Below are positions 1 to 9,414 of a DNA stretch of 64,000 bases, in pieces. This stretch comes from Aeromonas finlandensis (GTDB lineage: Bacteria; Pseudomonadota; Gammaproteobacteria; Enterobacterales; Aeromonadaceae). Position numbers and translations under genes: made by a program. The stretch is taken from positions 1-64,000 of the forward strand of contig NZ_JRGK01000031.1 in NCBI RefSeq assembly GCF_000764645.1, written 5' to 3'. The notes beneath the pieces were generated by a model that saw only the letters and a program-made list of their open reading frames with translations, was not told where the DNA came from and ran no database searches. Every line of letters begins with the position of its first letter. Within the stretch, counting starts at the first letter, position 1.

Positions 1-19
1 CCGACTGAGCTAACGACCC
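1..19 (-). tRNA. tRNA-Lys, 5' end only (runs off the window)
   Basis: Read on the minus strand, these bases are GGGTCGTTAGCTCAGTCGG, the acceptor 5' strand and start of the D arm of bacterial tRNA-Lys. The rest lies outside the window, so the anticodon is not visible. In E. coli a lysT-valT-lysW tRNA cluster also follows pal-cpoB, which supports the call. tRNA-Val begins similarly but differs at the fifth and sixth bases. Confidence 0.8.
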
Positions 20-70
20 TCACCACGACCAGTTCCGACTGCATTACTGCTTCGGCTCTGACGGCGGCCT

Positions 71-98
71 ATATTACGGATTTAAATTTCCGGTGCAA
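71..98 (-). promoter_or_regulatory. Promoter of the tRNA operon
   Basis: On the minus strand TTGCAC (93-98) and TAATAT (71-76) are separated by 16 bases, a good sigma-70 match, and are followed by a GC-rich discriminator (GGCCGCC) of the kind found at stringently controlled stable-RNA promoters. It points at the tRNA-Lys start about 50 bases downstream. Confidence 0.7.
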
Positions 99-123
99 CA
101 GAAAATTCGTAATTTAAATCCGT
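76..123. repeat. 13-bp perfect inverted repeat over the tRNA promoter
   Basis: ACGGATTTAAATT (76-88) and its exact reverse complement (111-123) are separated by 22 bases. The arms bracket the -35 element of the tRNA promoter. There is no U-run, so an operator or cruciform site is more likely than a terminator. Confidence 0.6.
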
Positions 124-193
124 TTGCTCACTGTGCGTACAAATACGGGCTGTTTTTACAGTAGCGTTACGAAAACAGTGACATACAGCAATG

Positions 194-997
194 TTACAGC
201 TTGGCCAGACTCTGTTTGGCCAACTGGGCCGGCGAGGTGTTGGGATAGCCCTTGATCACCTGCTCATAGAAGGATTTGGCTTCCGCCTTCTTGCCATCCA
301 GCTGCGCCAGCATACCCAGCTTCAGCAGCGCATCGGCACGCTTGGGGGATTTGCTGTATTTGTTGGCCACGGTCGAGAACTGGGCCGAGGCGCCGGCTCT
401 GTCACCCTTGTTGAACAGCAATTGGCCGAGCCAGTAGTGTGCATTGGGAACATAGCCTGAATTGGGGTACTGCTTGATGAAGCCCTGGAAAGCCGGAATG
501 GCTTTGTCGTAGTTCTTCTCTTTGAGCACCATGTTGACCGCTGCATCGTAGGCCTGATTCTCATCCTGATTGGTTGAGTAATTGGCTGCGGCGGCAGGTG
601 TAGCGGCAGCAGCAGAGGCCGCGGCAGCCGGAGCAGCCTGCTGGCTGCTGGCGACCTTGTCGAGCTCCTGATAGAGCTGACGCTGGCGTTCTTGCGACTG
701 TTCCATCTGGTAGGTCTGCTGCTCCAGCTGACCACGCAGCTCGGAGACCTCCCCCTGCAGGGAGTCGACCTGTTGCTGCAATTCAGCTTGCAGCCGCAGA
801 CGGGCATTGAGGGTGCGCTCCAGCAGGGCAACCCGATCTTCCAGGCTACCGGTGGGCACGATGGCGCCGTTGTTGCCGCTAAGGACAACCCCACCACCCG
901 AGTCACCGCCCAGATCGCTGACAGGGGCCGCCGCATGCGCATTCAGAGCAACCAATACGGCCAGCGCAACAACAGCTTGCTTGTACACAGATTTCAT
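194..997 (-). CDS. cpoB: CpoB (YbgF), periplasmic cell-division coordinator of Tol-Pal
   Basis: Periplasmic TPR protein that links PBP1b peptidoglycan synthesis to Tol-Pal outer-membrane constriction. From the ATG at 997 (MKSVYKQ) there are 267 residues: a signal peptide ending near AHA (about residue 22), a trimerising coiled coil at roughly 45-105 rich in Leu and Gln, an Ala-rich linker, and TPR repeats over about 140-265 (YDKAIPAFQGFIKQYPNS is typical). A TTG nine bases upstream is also in frame, but the ATG aligns better with the signal peptide. It is the last gene of the tol-pal cluster. Its start region is present in extra degenerate copies upstream. Confidence 0.93.
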   Translation of the reverse strand: MKSVYKQAVVALAVLVALNAHAAAPVSDLGGDSGGGVVLSGNNGAIVPTGSLEDRVALLERTLNARLRLQAELQQQVDSLQGEVSELRGQLEQQTYQMEQSQERQRQLYQELDKVASSQQAAPAAAASAAAATPAAAANYSTNQDENQAYDAAVNMVLKEKNYDKAIPAFQGFIKQYPNSGYVPNAHYWLGQLLFNKGDRAGASAQFSTVANKYSKSPKRADALLKLGMLAQLDGKKAEAKSFYEQVIKGYPNTSPAQLAKQSLAKL

Positions 998-1159
998 TCG
1001 GATCAAACCTTAGCGTTTAGTGCAAATAAAACGGCCAGCGCCATAGTCGCTCGCTTATACAGATTTCATTCGGATCAAACCTTGGCGTTTAGTGCAAATA
1101 AAACGGCCATCGAAATGGCCGCTTGCATATAAACGAACTTCGTTCGGTTCAAACCTTAG
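988..1159. repeat. Tandem ~72-bp repeats of the cpoB start region
   Basis: The stretch covering the cpoB upstream sequence (AAGGTTTGATCCGA), its ATG and its first signal-peptide codons recurs with a 72-bp period (units beginning at 988 and 1060). A third, more diverged unit abuts the pal stop. On the minus strand the middle unit reads ATGAAATCTGTATAA, a four-codon MKSV mini-ORF. The pal-proximal unit reads as a 17-codon ORF, MQAAISMAVLFALNAKV. Only the last unit opens into full-length cpoB. Confidence 0.85.
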
Positions 1160-1680
1160 TAAACCAGAACCGCGCGGCGGTTTTTGGCAAAGGCATCCTC
1201 GGTGTGGGACATGTCCAGCGGCTTCTCTTCGCCATAGCTGACGATGGAGAGCTGCTCGGCTTGCACACCCAGGGTTTGCAGATACTTGGCAACAGCCTTG
1301 GCACGACGCTCGCCCAGGGCGATGTTGTACTCCGGAGTACCGCGCTCATCGGCGTGACCTTCGATCAGGACTTTAACGCTCGGGCGCTCGCGCAGGTAGC
1401 TGGCGTGGGCATCCAGCAGATCAGCGTACTGACCCTGGATATCGTAACCGTCGAACGGGAAGTAGATGACGTTGTCACGCTGCAGCGCTTCGAACTTCTG
1501 ACGCATCTGCTCTTCCGGGGACAACATGCCGTTGGCGCCGCTGGTTTGTACACCGCCCATGCCGTCGGTCATACCTGATTCGGCGCCAGCGGCGTCAGAA
1601 TCAGAAGAGGAACTACAAGCGGCCAGGGTGAACAGTGGCAGTGCGATGGCCAAACCCTTGAGCAGTTTATTGAGTTGCAT
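1156..1680 (-). CDS. pal: Pal, peptidoglycan-associated outer-membrane lipoprotein
   Basis: Outer-membrane lipoprotein that binds peptidoglycan and is pulled by TolB/TolA during constriction. 174 residues. The lipobox LAAC puts the lipidated cysteine at residue 22, followed by a Ser/Asp-rich linker. The C-terminal OmpA-like domain contains FPFDGYDIQ and the meso-DAP-binding region GHADERGTPEYN. A good AAGGAA ribosome site precedes the ATG. It lies 49 bases after tolB and before cpoB on the same strand. Confidence 0.96.
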   Translation of the reverse strand: MQLNKLLKGLAIALPLFTLAACSSSSDSDAAGAESGMTDGMGGVQTSGANGMLSPEEQMRQKFEALQRDNVIYFPFDGYDIQGQYADLLDAHASYLRERPSVKVLIEGHADERGTPEYNIALGERRAKAVAKYLQTLGVQAEQLSIVSYGEEKPLDMSHTEDAFAKNRRAVLVY

Positions 1681-1729
1681 GCTATTTCCTTAAACCTTTA
1701 TAACAAAACAAAAAACAATTGGATTTTTA

Positions 1730-3055
1730 TCAATTCAAGAAGGGCGACCAAGCTGGTGCACGAATTTCACCGCTACTGGTCGGAAGCACAGCCTTGAAGC
1801 GACCATCAGTCGACACCAACGCGAGACTCTTACGACCCTGATAGATGGTGGCATAAATGATCATGCTGCCATTGGGAGCCACACTTGGGGACTCGTCAAG
1901 CGCGCTCTGAGTCAGGACCAACTGGGCATTGTTTTCCATGTCCTGACGGGCAATACGGTATTGCCCCTGAACACGGGTCACCATCACCATGATTTTGCCA
2001 TCAGGAGTAATGGATGCACCCTGGTTGGATTCACCTTCCCAAGTCATCCGGCGAGTCATACCAGTCGCCAAATTTACGCTATAAATCTGGGGTTTGCCAC
2101 CACGTTCAGAGGTGAACAACAAATTTTGCCCATCCGGCAACCAGGAGGGTTCGGTGTCGATCACACGGCTGGTTGTAACACGGGTCAGCTGCTTGCTAGC
2201 GACATCAACCACATAGAGGTTTGGCGAGCCATCTTTGGAGAGAACGATAGCCAGACGACGACCATCCGGAGACCACTCCGGCGCCCCGTTGATACCACGG
2301 AAACTGGTGATCAGGCTGCGTTGCTGGGTGTAGATATCCTGCACATAAATTTCAGACTTCTGGTTCTCGAAGCTCACGTAAGCCAGCTTGCTGCCATCCG
2401 GCGACCAGGAGGGAGACATCAGCGGCTCGCGGGAGCGCAACAGGGTCTTCTCGTTGTAACCGTCGTAGTCAGAAATACGCAGCTGGTACGGGAACTGGGT
2501 GCCCTGCTGTACGGAGACGTAAGCCAGACGGGTCAGGAAGGCACCGCGCTCGCCAGTCAGACGCTCATAGACGATATCGGAGATGCGGTGGGCAAACTGG
2601 CGCATCTGGGCACCCGGGATGGTGGCCATGCGGCTATCCAGGATGTAACCGTTGCTCTCGCCACCTTGCGCCTTGGCCAGCTGGCCTTTCAGCACATCGA
2701 CCAGTTCGAAGTTGATCTTGTAGGTGCCGTCACCGACTGCCGAAATGGAACCCACCACCACGGCTTCAACCCCTTGGGAGGCCCAGGGAGCGAAGTTGAT
2801 CTCACTGCTGCTGCTCGGGGTCTGCGGCATCTGGCCACGGGCCAGCGGCTTGAACTTGCCGCTGCGCATCAGGTCGTTGGAGACCACTTCCGCGATGTCC
2901 TGCGGCAGCTGCCCGTTGCCTTCCCACTTGAAGGGAGCGACGGCGATGGGGCGTGCGCTATCAATACCGCCAGTGATGACGATGTCCAAGGCCGCCTGGG
3001 CACTCTGGCCCAGCAACAAACAGCCAACCAAAGCAAAAAATACTTTTCTGATCAT
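1730..3055 (-). CDS. tolB: TolB, periplasmic beta-propeller of Tol-Pal
   Basis: Periplasmic protein that binds Pal and is displaced by TolA. 441 residues, close to E. coli TolB (430). A signal peptide ends at QSAQA (about 21). The N-terminal domain is followed by six propeller blades, recognisable from repeated motifs such as [26 protein letters not shown] and [13 protein letters not shown]. The 95-bp gap to tolA holds a diverged copy of the tolA 3' end just before the tolB ATG. Confidence 0.96.
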   Translation of the reverse strand: MIRKVFFALVGCLLLGQSAQAALDIVITGGIDSARPIAVAPFKWEGNGQLPQDIAEVVSNDLMRSGKFKPLARGQMPQTPSSSSEINFAPWASQGVEAVVVGSISAVGDGTYKINFELVDVLKGQLAKAQGGESNGYILDSRMATIPGAQMRQFAHRISDIVYERLTGERGAFLTRLAYVSVQQGTQFPYQLRISDYDGYNEKTLLRSREPLMSPSWSPDGSKLAYVSFENQKSEIYVQDIYTQQRSLITSFRGINGAPEWSPDGRRLAIVLSKDGSPNLYVVDVASKQLTRVTTSRVIDTEPSWLPDGQNLLFTSERGGKPQIYSVNLATGMTRRMTWEGESNQGASITPDGKIMVMVTRVQGQYRIARQDMENNAQLVLTQSALDESPSVAPNGSMIIYATIYQGRKSLALVSTDGRFKAVLPTSSGEIRAPAWSPFLN

Positions 3056-3058
3056 GGC

Positions 3059-3100
3059 TTAAATACTCGGTTCCAATATAGATGAGAGGTTAAATTCCTT
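3059..3100 (-). pseudogene. Relic copy of the tolA 3' end
   Basis: On the minus strand this reads KEFNLSSILEPSI followed by TAA. The intact tolA ends KEFNLKLEPSI and TAA (3151-3186). The outer blocks match base for base apart from one change, and the centre carries six extra bases. It has no start of its own and ends four bases before the tolB ATG, so it is a remnant rather than a gene. A hairpin (CGAGAGGTTGC paired with GCAACCTCG, 3107-3139) lies between the two copies. Confidence 0.8.
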
Positions 3101-3150
3101 TCTCGGCGAGAGGTTGCCAACCAGAGGCAAGCAACCTCGTTTTATCACGC

Positions 3151-4284
3151 TTAGATACTCGGTTCTAACTTCAGGTTAAATTCCTTCAACATCTCGAATG
3201 CCGCAGGATCCTTGGGCACTGGCAGTTGATTGGCTTTCAGAACAGCCGCCTTACCGGAACGACAAACCGCCGGGTCACCCTGGCCGTTATCTACCGATAT
3301 GACAAAGCCGCTGCTCGCAAGACGTACGCCGATAGTACATGTTTTGCCCCGCATGGTGGGATCCAAAATCATATACCGCTCAACAGTGGCCTTGATGAGC
3401 GCCGCATATTTGTCGACTTCGCCCTGCGCTGCTGCCGATGCTGCCTGGCTGCGGGCATTGGCCTCAGCCGACAGCTGCTGCTGCATCATCTCTTCCATCT
3501 CTTTTTGCAGCTTGGCCTGCTCGGCTGCTTTACGCTTGCGCTCAGCCGCGATCTTGGCCTGCTTGTCGGCCTCAGCCTTGGCTTTCTTCTCTGCGTCAGC
3601 TTTTGCCTTTTTGTCAGCCTCTTCCTTGGCCTTCTTCTCGGCATCGGCTTTGGCTTTTTTCTCAGCTTCGGCCTTGGCTTTCTTCTCGGCTTCGGCTTTA
3701 GCCTTCTTGTCGGCTTCCGCTTTCTTGGCCTTGGCTTCTGCCGCCTTGGCCTTCTCTTCGGCCTCTTTCTTCTCTTGTTCCTTTTTCTTCTTCAGCGCCA
3801 GCGCCTTGCTCTCGGCTTCCGCCGCTTTACGCTCGGCTTCGGCCTTCTTGGTCTTCTGCTCTTCCAGCTTGCGGGCTTCCTCGGCTTTTTGGGCCTTCTC
3901 TTCCGCCTGCTTCTGCTCGGCAACTTTCTTCTGCTTCTCGGCCTCAGCCTTGCGGGTGGCCTCTTCGGCCTGCTTGCGCTTGGTCTCGGCGATGCGAAGC
4001 TGCTCCTGTTTCTGAGCCAGCTCACGCTTGGCGAGATCCGTGTCTTCCTTATCCTTCTCTTTCTCTACCTTCTGAGGCTTGGGCTGAGATTTCTGCTGCT
4101 GGATCTGCTTGGCCTGTTCGTTGAGGAAATTTTCATCGAGCATGACGGCATTGACGATCTGCCCCTTCGATTCGGGTCGTTTCGGTTTGCTGAAATCGAG
4201 CCCGACAAACAGGATGATGCCGATGATCAGGTGCAGCAGAAACGACGCGATGAGATAACCGGAAATACCACGCTTCACATCCAT
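3151..4284 (-). CDS. tolA: TolA, inner-membrane force-transducing protein
   Basis: Couples the TolQR proton-driven motor to TolB/Pal across the periplasm, and is a classic entry point for colicins and filamentous phage. 377 residues: a short cytoplasmic start, one membrane helix at about 11-31, a very long Ala/Lys/Glu-rich helical domain II (about 60-275) with repeats of the type KKAKAEAE, and a compact C-terminal domain III with two cysteines (KTCTIGV and PAVCRSG) that probably form the usual disulphide. It starts five bases after tolR. Confidence 0.95.
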   Translation of the reverse strand: MDVKRGISGYLIASFLLHLIIGIILFVGLDFSKPKRPESKGQIVNAVMLDENFLNEQAKQIQQQKSQPKPQKVEKEKDKEDTDLAKRELAQKQEQLRIAETKRKQAEEATRKAEAEKQKKVAEQKQAEEKAQKAEEARKLEEQKTKKAEAERKAAEAESKALALKKKKEQEKKEAEEKAKAAEAKAKKAEADKKAKAEAEKKAKAEAEKKAKADAEKKAKEEADKKAKADAEKKAKAEADKQAKIAAERKRKAAEQAKLQKEMEEMMQQQLSAEANARSQAASAAAQGEVDKYAALIKATVERYMILDPTMRGKTCTIGVRLASSGFVISVDNGQGDPAVCRSGKAAVLKANQLPVPKDPAAFEMLKEFNLKLEPSI

Positions 4285-4289
4285 CTCCG

Positions 4290-4736
4290 TTAGTTCACCG
4301 GATCTGTCATCAGGCCAACCTGAGGCACACCCGCTTTCTTGAGGGCCACCATCAACAGGATCACCTCTTCGTAGCGCACGGCCTTGTCACCCGCGACCAC
4401 CACGGGGGCATTCTGGTTGATCGCCAGATAGCCCATGGCTTTTTCGGTGATGTATTGCTGCATCGCCTCTGGCGTGCCGCTTGGCACCGGCTCATCATCG
4501 GCTTCGCCAGCCTTGATGACATACTCGCCTTCGGTATTGACGCTGACGATGAAGGGCGGCTTGGCATCTTCCGGCAACTGCTCGGACTCAGCCTGTGGCA
4601 GATCCACCTTGACCCCTTGCGTGATCACCGGCGTGACCGCCATAAAGATGATAAGCAGCACCAGCATGACGTCGATATAGGGAACCACGTTGATCTCGGC
4701 CACCTTCTTGCGCCGGATCCGCTGATAGGTTTGCAT
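4290..4736 (-). CDS. tolR: TolR, proton-channel/peptidoglycan-binding subunit
   Basis: ExbD/TolR family protein of the TolQR motor. 148 residues with one N-terminal membrane helix (YIDVMLVLLIIFMAV) that includes the proton-carrying aspartate, then a periplasmic domain. The start codon overlaps the tolQ stop (TAATG), typical of translational coupling. Confidence 0.96.
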   Translation of the reverse strand: MQTYQRIRRKKVAEINVVPYIDVMLVLLIIFMAVTPVITQGVKVDLPQAESEQLPEDAKPPFIVSVNTEGEYVIKAGEADDEPVPSGTPEAMQQYITEKAMGYLAINQNAPVVVAGDKAVRYEEVILLMVALKKAGVPQVGLMTDPVN

Positions 4737-5428
4737 TACTGATCACCCTGCTGCTGCTGTGCAATTTGACGGTTCAGGATGGTGGTGAACTCGTCCATGA
4801 AGTTGGCGTAGGCGTTCTCCAGCCGCTCAACCTTGTTGGAGAAGCGGTTGTAGAAGATAACCGCCGGGATCGCGGCAAACAGACCCATGGCGGTCGCGAT
4901 CAGCGCTTCCGCGATACCCGGTGCCACCATCTGCAGGGTGGCCTGCTGAACCTGACCCAGGGCGATAAAGGCGTTCATGATGCCCCATACGGTACCGAAC
5001 AGACCGATATAGGGGCTGATGGAGCCGATGGTCGCCAGCACCGGCAGGTTGGATTCCAGATCATCCACTGCACGGGAGAGGGAGACGCGCATGGCACGGT
5101 AGGTACCATCCATCACCGCATCCTGACCACGGGCACCGGCCTTGAGCAAGCGGGCATACTCCTTGAAGCCGGAGTAGAAGATATCTTCCATGCCTTCGAT
5201 ATCATCGCGGCGGGAAGAGGACTCCTGATAGAGGCGATTGAGATCAACCCCTGACCAGAAGCGATCTTCAAACTGTTCCGATGCGAGATTGGCAGCCTTG
5301 ATCGCCTTGGAGCGCTGGATAATCAGCGCCCACGAGACAATAGACATGCTCATCAGGGTCATCATGACCAGTTTTACCAACAGGCTGGCTTGCCAAAACA
5401 GGCCAATAAACGAAATTTCAGCGTGCAC
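4736..5428 (-). CDS. tolQ: TolQ, proton-channel subunit
   Basis: ExbB/TolQ/MotA-type membrane protein forming the proton channel with TolR. 230 residues with three membrane helices (about 17-37, 135-160 and 172-192) and a large cytoplasmic loop. The characteristic [11 protein letters not shown] segment is present. Translation appears to start at a GTG inside the end of ybgC (11-base overlap), which implies coupling. Confidence 0.95.
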   Translation of the reverse strand: MHAEISFIGLFWQASLLVKLVMMTLMSMSIVSWALIIQRSKAIKAANLASEQFEDRFWSGVDLNRLYQESSSRRDDIEGMEDIFYSGFKEYARLLKAGARGQDAVMDGTYRAMRVSLSRAVDDLESNLPVLATIGSISPYIGLFGTVWGIMNAFIALGQVQQATLQMVAPGIAEALIATAMGLFAAIPAVIFYNRFSNKVERLENAYANFMDEFTTILNRQIAQQQQGDQ

Positions 5429-5825
5429 TTAACAGCACTCCCTTGATTTTTTCAGGTATAGCTACAGGTTTCATTTGCGGATGACTGACACAGGCTATCT
5501 GTACCATGGCCTGGGTGACGAGTCGTCCATCAGCCGCCAGGATCTGCTGCGAAAAGCGCAGGGATGCGCGTTTCACTTCAATCACTTGCGTTAATACATT
5601 CAATAGTTCATTAAAACGGGCCGCCGAGCGGAAATCGATCTCAGTTCGGCTCACCACGAAGGCATATCCCTCCTGCAGCAAGACGTCCTGTTCGACCCCT
5701 TTGGCACGAAGAAACTCGGTGCGAGCACGTTCCATAAACTTGAGATAATTGGCGTTGTAGACGATGCCCCCGGCGTCGGTATCTTCGTAGTAGACTCGCA
5801 CCGGAAACTCAAAGACTTCCCCCAT
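5418..5825 (-). CDS. ybgC: YbgC, acyl-CoA thioesterase of the tol-pal operon
   Basis: Hot-dog-fold thioesterase acting on short or malonyl acyl-CoAs and associated with phospholipid enzymes at the membrane. 135 residues. The 4-hydroxybenzoyl-CoA thioesterase signature is clear: [19 protein letters not shown], with the catalytic Asp and the YxNYxxF helix. It is the first gene of the tol-pal cluster, and its 3' end overlaps tolQ. Confidence 0.94.
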   Translation of the reverse strand: MGEVFEFPVRVYYEDTDAGGIVYNANYLKFMERARTEFLRAKGVEQDVLLQEGYAFVVSRTEIDFRSAARFNELLNVLTQVIEVKRASLRFSQQILAADGRLVTQAMVQIACVSHPQMKPVAIPEKIKGVLLSAR

Positions 5826-5930
5826 AACAATCTGTGATCCATTCGACAGTCAGATGGGGGGCTATCATAGCGCAGGGCTGAATAGGAAAGAAGCAGGGGG
5901 AGACAGGGAAATCCTGCCTCCCCCCGTTTT

Positions 5931-6242
5931 TTATGAAAGGAAATATGAATGTGTCAGCCAGAGGCCATACAACAAACTGGGCCAGGCGAGCCAGGGGTTG
6001 AACAGCACACGTCCGGGCAGACTTTTCAGATGAAAGCCAAGCCCGTTAAGTACGCCACAACAGACGGCCCACATCAGCCAGGGAGCAAGCCAGTGACCAT
6101 GCTCGCTGGTATTGGCCGCGATCAGATTGGGGGCCTGTAAAATAGCGACGGCCAACAAGGCCGCCGCGAGTAACATCAACCCCTGCCACGGCTGGCGCTC
6201 CAGTGGAGCGGCCAGCCTGGCGAGTCGATCACTTGTTTTCAT
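5931..6242 (-). CDS. ybgE: YbgE, cyd-operon membrane protein
   Basis: Small inner-membrane protein always found behind cydABX; function unproven. 103 residues from the ATG at 6242 (MKTSDRLARL), with hydrophobic segments at about 22-42, 55-72 and 82-98. The ATG lies inside the end of cydX (14-base overlap). A longer in-frame reading would run through cydX in the wrong frame and was rejected. Confidence 0.85.
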   Translation of the reverse strand: MKTSDRLARLAAPLERQPWQGLMLLAAALLAVAILQAPNLIAANTSEHGHWLAPWLMWAVCCGVLNGLGFHLKSLPGRVLFNPWLAWPSLLYGLWLTHSYFLS

Positions 6243-6345
6243 CGATCTGACGATCCATGTTCTCGGTGTGTTCCAGCCACAGCGCATTGATGATGCCAAA
6301 TGCACAGGCCAGCAACAGCCCCAGGATCCAGGTGAAATACCACAT
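6229..6345 (-). CDS. cydX: CydX, small subunit of cytochrome bd oxidase
   Basis: A 38-residue single-pass membrane protein beginning MWYFTWILGLLLACAFGI and ending in a charged tail (TENMDRQIDENK). The MWYFxWILG start is diagnostic of CydX/YbgT, which stabilises the haems of the CydAB oxidase. It sits 14 bases after cydB and overlaps ybgE. Confidence 0.95.
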   Translation of the reverse strand: MWYFTWILGLLLACAFGIINALWLEHTENMDRQIDENK

Positions 6346-6359
6346 TGTCAGCGCACCTC

Positions 6360-7502
6360 TTAATAGAGAGATTGTTGGTTATCTTCGATGTGCTTGTTGG
6401 TTACCCGGCCAAACATCTTGATGTAAGTCCAGATGGTGTAACCCAGCACAATCGGTACGAAGATCGCTGCAGCCACAGTCATCACCTGCAAGGTGTTGAA
6501 AGAGGCGGTAGCATCCCACATGGTCAGACTCAATGACGGCTCAAGGCTTGAGGGCATCACGAACGGGAACATGGAGAAACCGGCAGTGAGGATGACCCCG
6601 GCAATCGCCAGCGAGGAGCTGGTAAACGCCAGCCAGCCGATGTTCATTCTGGCAAACAGCGCAGTCAGCAGGCTCATGGCCAGACCCAGTACAGGGGCAG
6701 CCACCATCCACGGATAGAGGGTGTAGTTGTTCATCCAGGCACCAGCCTGCAGGACAACTTCCTTGTTCATCGGGTTGGATACCGCGTCTGTCGCGGCAGC
6801 CTTGACGATGACATACCCTTCCATACCGCTTACCCACCAACCCGCGGCAGCAAACAGCACCAGAGTCACCAGTGAGCAGATCATGGCGGCAGTGCGGGAA
6901 CGCGCCAGCACTTCACCGTCGGTCTTCATCATCAACCAGGTTGCGCCCTGGGTGAGCAGCATGAACAGGCTCACCAGACCAGCCAGAATGCCGAACGGGT
7001 TAAGCAGGCCAAAGAAGTTGCCGTGATAGGTCAACATCATGAACTGGTTAAACTCGAACGGAACACCTTGCAGCAGGTTGCCAAAGGCCACACCAAAGAC
7101 GATGGGCGGAACGGCACTACCGGCAAACAAGGCCCAGTCCCAGTTGCTGCGCCATTTGGCGTCAGCACGCAGCGAGCGGTACTTGAAACCGACCGGACGC
7201 AGGAACAGCGCCATCAGCGTCAGGATCATGGCGATGTAGAAGCCGGAGAAGGTCGCGGCATACACCATCGGCCAGGCAGCGAACAAGGCACCACCGGCAG
7301 TGACCAGCCAAACCTGGTTTCCTTCCCAGTGCGGCCCCATGGTGTTGAGCATCACGCGGCGCTCGACATCTTTCTTGCCGACGAACGGGAGCAGTGCGCC
7401 TACCCCCATGTCGAAGCCGTCAGTGATGGCAAAACCGATCAGCAGTACGCCGACCAGAACCCACCAGATGACACGCAGAGTTTCGTAATCAAACATGGTC
7501 AC
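6360..7502 (-). CDS. cydB: CydB, cytochrome bd quinol oxidase subunit II
   Basis: Membrane subunit of the high-affinity cytochrome bd terminal oxidase (quinol + O2 to water, generating proton-motive force). 380 residues with eight or nine membrane helices. It opens MFDYETLRVIWWVLVG and contains GFDMGVGALLPF and HWEGNQVWLV, both CydB hallmarks. It lies five bases after cydA in a four-gene operon. Confidence 0.96.
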   Translation of the reverse strand: MTMFDYETLRVIWWVLVGVLLIGFAITDGFDMGVGALLPFVGKKDVERRVMLNTMGPHWEGNQVWLVTAGGALFAAWPMVYAATFSGFYIAMILTLMALFLRPVGFKYRSLRADAKWRSNWDWALFAGSAVPPIVFGVAFGNLLQGVPFEFNQFMMLTYHGNFFGLLNPFGILAGLVSLFMLLTQGATWLMMKTDGEVLARSRTAAMICSLVTLVLFAAAGWWVSGMEGYVIVKAAATDAVSNPMNKEVVLQAGAWMNNYTLYPWMVAAPVLGLAMSLLTALFARMNIGWLAFTSSSLAIAGVILTAGFSMFPFVMPSSLEPSLSLTMWDATASFNTLQVMTVAAAIFVPIVLGYTIWTYIKMFGRVTNKHIEDNQQSLY

Positions 7503-7507
7503 TCTCC

Positions 7508-9064
7508 TTATGCCTTGATCTGTTCAAAGTGATACTTGCCAGTCTTCAGGCTGCTGGGGCCAAGACGGGCATACTTGAACATCAGGTACATCTCGATAAC
7601 CAGAAGTACGGTATAGAACAGGCAGATACCAATCAGAGAGAACCAGATTTCAGATGCAGCCAGGTTGGATGCAGAGAGGGAGGTCGGCAGCACCTCTGCA
7701 ATGGTCCACGGTTGGCGACCATACTCAGCAACAAACCAGCCAGCTTCGATAGCGATCCACGGCAGCGGGATACCCCACAGCAGACCCTTGAGCAGCCACT
7801 TGCGCTGGCCGATCTGGTGACGGGCACTGTCATAGAAGGCCATACCAATCAGCACCAGCATCAGCATGCCAACGGCAACCATGATGCGGAAGGCGAAGAA
7901 CAGCGGCAGTACCTGCGGGATGGAGTCATCCACCGCGGCCTTGATCTGCTCGTCAGTGGCATCGGTCACGTTGCTGGTGTAGCGCTTGAGCAGCAGACCA
8001 TAGCCCAGATCCTGCTTCACTTCGTCGAAGCGAGCGCGGGTCTCGTCAGACTTGTCACCAGATTGCAGCTTGGTCAGCAGGTCGTAAGCGGTCATACCGT
8101 TACGTACGCGCAGTTCGTGCTCGCTCTTCAGATCCTTCAGACCGGTTACCTGACCGTCCAGAGAACGGGTCGCGATAATGCCCAGTGCATAGGGGATCTT
8201 GATGGCGTAGTCGGTGCGCATCTCTTCCTGATTCGGAATACCGAACAGGGTAAAGGCGGCCGGAGCGGGTTCAGTTTCCCACTCAGCTTCGATAGCGGCC
8301 AGTTTCACCTTCTGCACTTCACCGGTCTCGTAACCGGATTCGTCACCGAGGATCAGCACGGACACGATGGAAGCCATACCGAACGCGGCGGCAATGGCGA
8401 AGGAGCGACGGGCAAACGCCACATCACGATTCTTCAGCAGGTAGTAGGAGGAGATACCCAGTACGAACATGGCGCCACAGGTATAGCCAGCCGCCACAGT
8501 GTGGACGAACTTGACCTGAGCAACCGGGTTGAGCACCACGTCAGCGAAGCTCATCATCTCCATCCGCATGGATTCGAAGTTGAACTCGGCACCGACCGGG
8601 TTCTGCATCCAGCCGTTGGCGACCAGGATCCAGAGGGCGGAGAGGTTGGTCCCCAGCGCCATCAACCAGGTGGCAACCAGATGCTGATGCTTGCTCAGAC
8701 GATCCCAACCAAAGAAGAACATACCGACGAAGGTGGACTCCAGGAAGAAGGCCATCAGCCCTTCGATAGCCAGCGGGGCCCCGAAGATATCGCCGACATA
8801 ATGGGAGTAGTAAGCCCAGTTCGTCCCGAACTGGAACTCCATGGCCAGGCCTGTGGTGACCCCCAAGGCAAAGTTGATACCAAACAACTTACCCCAGAAT
8901 TTGGTCATGTCCCGGTAGATGGTGTTGTTGGTCATCACATAGACAGATTCCATGATCGCCAGGAGAAAGGCCATTCCCAGCGTCAGGGGTACAAACAAAA
9001 AGTGATAAAGGGCCGTCGCAGCGAACTGGAACCGCGATAGGTCTACCACATGCTCAGCAATCAT
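7508..9064 (-). CDS. cydA: CydA, cytochrome bd quinol oxidase subunit I
   Basis: Catalytic subunit carrying haems b558, b595 and d. 518 residues, close to E. coli CydA (522). His21 in [12 protein letters not shown] corresponds to a haem ligand. The long-type quinol-binding loop is present at about 250-380, and the family motif [15 protein letters not shown] is intact. A TGAGGAA ribosome site precedes the ATG. The ~690 bp upstream hold FNR-type sites. Confidence 0.97.
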   Translation of the reverse strand: MIAEHVVDLSRFQFAATALYHFLFVPLTLGMAFLLAIMESVYVMTNNTIYRDMTKFWGKLFGINFALGVTTGLAMEFQFGTNWAYYSHYVGDIFGAPLAIEGLMAFFLESTFVGMFFFGWDRLSKHQHLVATWLMALGTNLSALWILVANGWMQNPVGAEFNFESMRMEMMSFADVVLNPVAQVKFVHTVAAGYTCGAMFVLGISSYYLLKNRDVAFARRSFAIAAAFGMASIVSVLILGDESGYETGEVQKVKLAAIEAEWETEPAPAAFTLFGIPNQEEMRTDYAIKIPYALGIIATRSLDGQVTGLKDLKSEHELRVRNGMTAYDLLTKLQSGDKSDETRARFDEVKQDLGYGLLLKRYTSNVTDATDEQIKAAVDDSIPQVLPLFFAFRIMVAVGMLMLVLIGMAFYDSARHQIGQRKWLLKGLLWGIPLPWIAIEAGWFVAEYGRQPWTIAEVLPTSLSASNLAASEIWFSLIGICLFYTVLLVIEMYLMFKYARLGPSSLKTGKYHFEQIKA

Positions 9065-9300
9065 GATGTTTCCTCACCGATTATTGGCACGGCTATTTTA
9101 AGTTTTAAGGACAAAGCTTCCGTTGGGGGTTATCGAATGGGCCCCATTGAGACGCATCACAACAAAACACGTTCAGTAACCATCAATATTAACAACAAGG
9201 CAATACAGGAACACAAATAAAGCTAATGTTTAACAATTGCAAAACAATCAGCTTGAATTTATTCCCGCCTATGATGACCGGGTTTTTATATCACCTTTAT

Positions 9301-9314
9301 TTGATTGAAATCAA
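9301..9314. promoter_or_regulatory. FNR-type site upstream of cydA
   Basis: TTGATTGAAATCAA fits the FNR consensus TTGAT-N4-ATCAA exactly. It lies about 240 bp before the cydA ATG. Oxygen control of cyd through FNR and ArcA is established in enterobacteria; that it operates here is inferred. Confidence 0.7.
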
Positions 9315-9414
9315 TGTAAAAGGGCTGGTCATACATGGCCTTGAAAGCCATCTTTAATCTATTTCACGATTATTGGCGCGAGCCGGATCACAAAACATGA
9401 TAAAGCGTAAAACA

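Noticed and set aside
5892-5930. Hairpin after ybgE as its terminator
   Set aside because: GGGGGAGACAGG pairs with CCTGCCTCCCCC, but the T-run is on the plus strand, the wrong side for ybgE. It may only block antisense transcription.
7529-9040. A 503-codon open frame antisense to cydA
   Set aside because: It mirrors the codon bias of cydA, has His/Gln-rich composition typical of antisense frames, and shows no family motifs.
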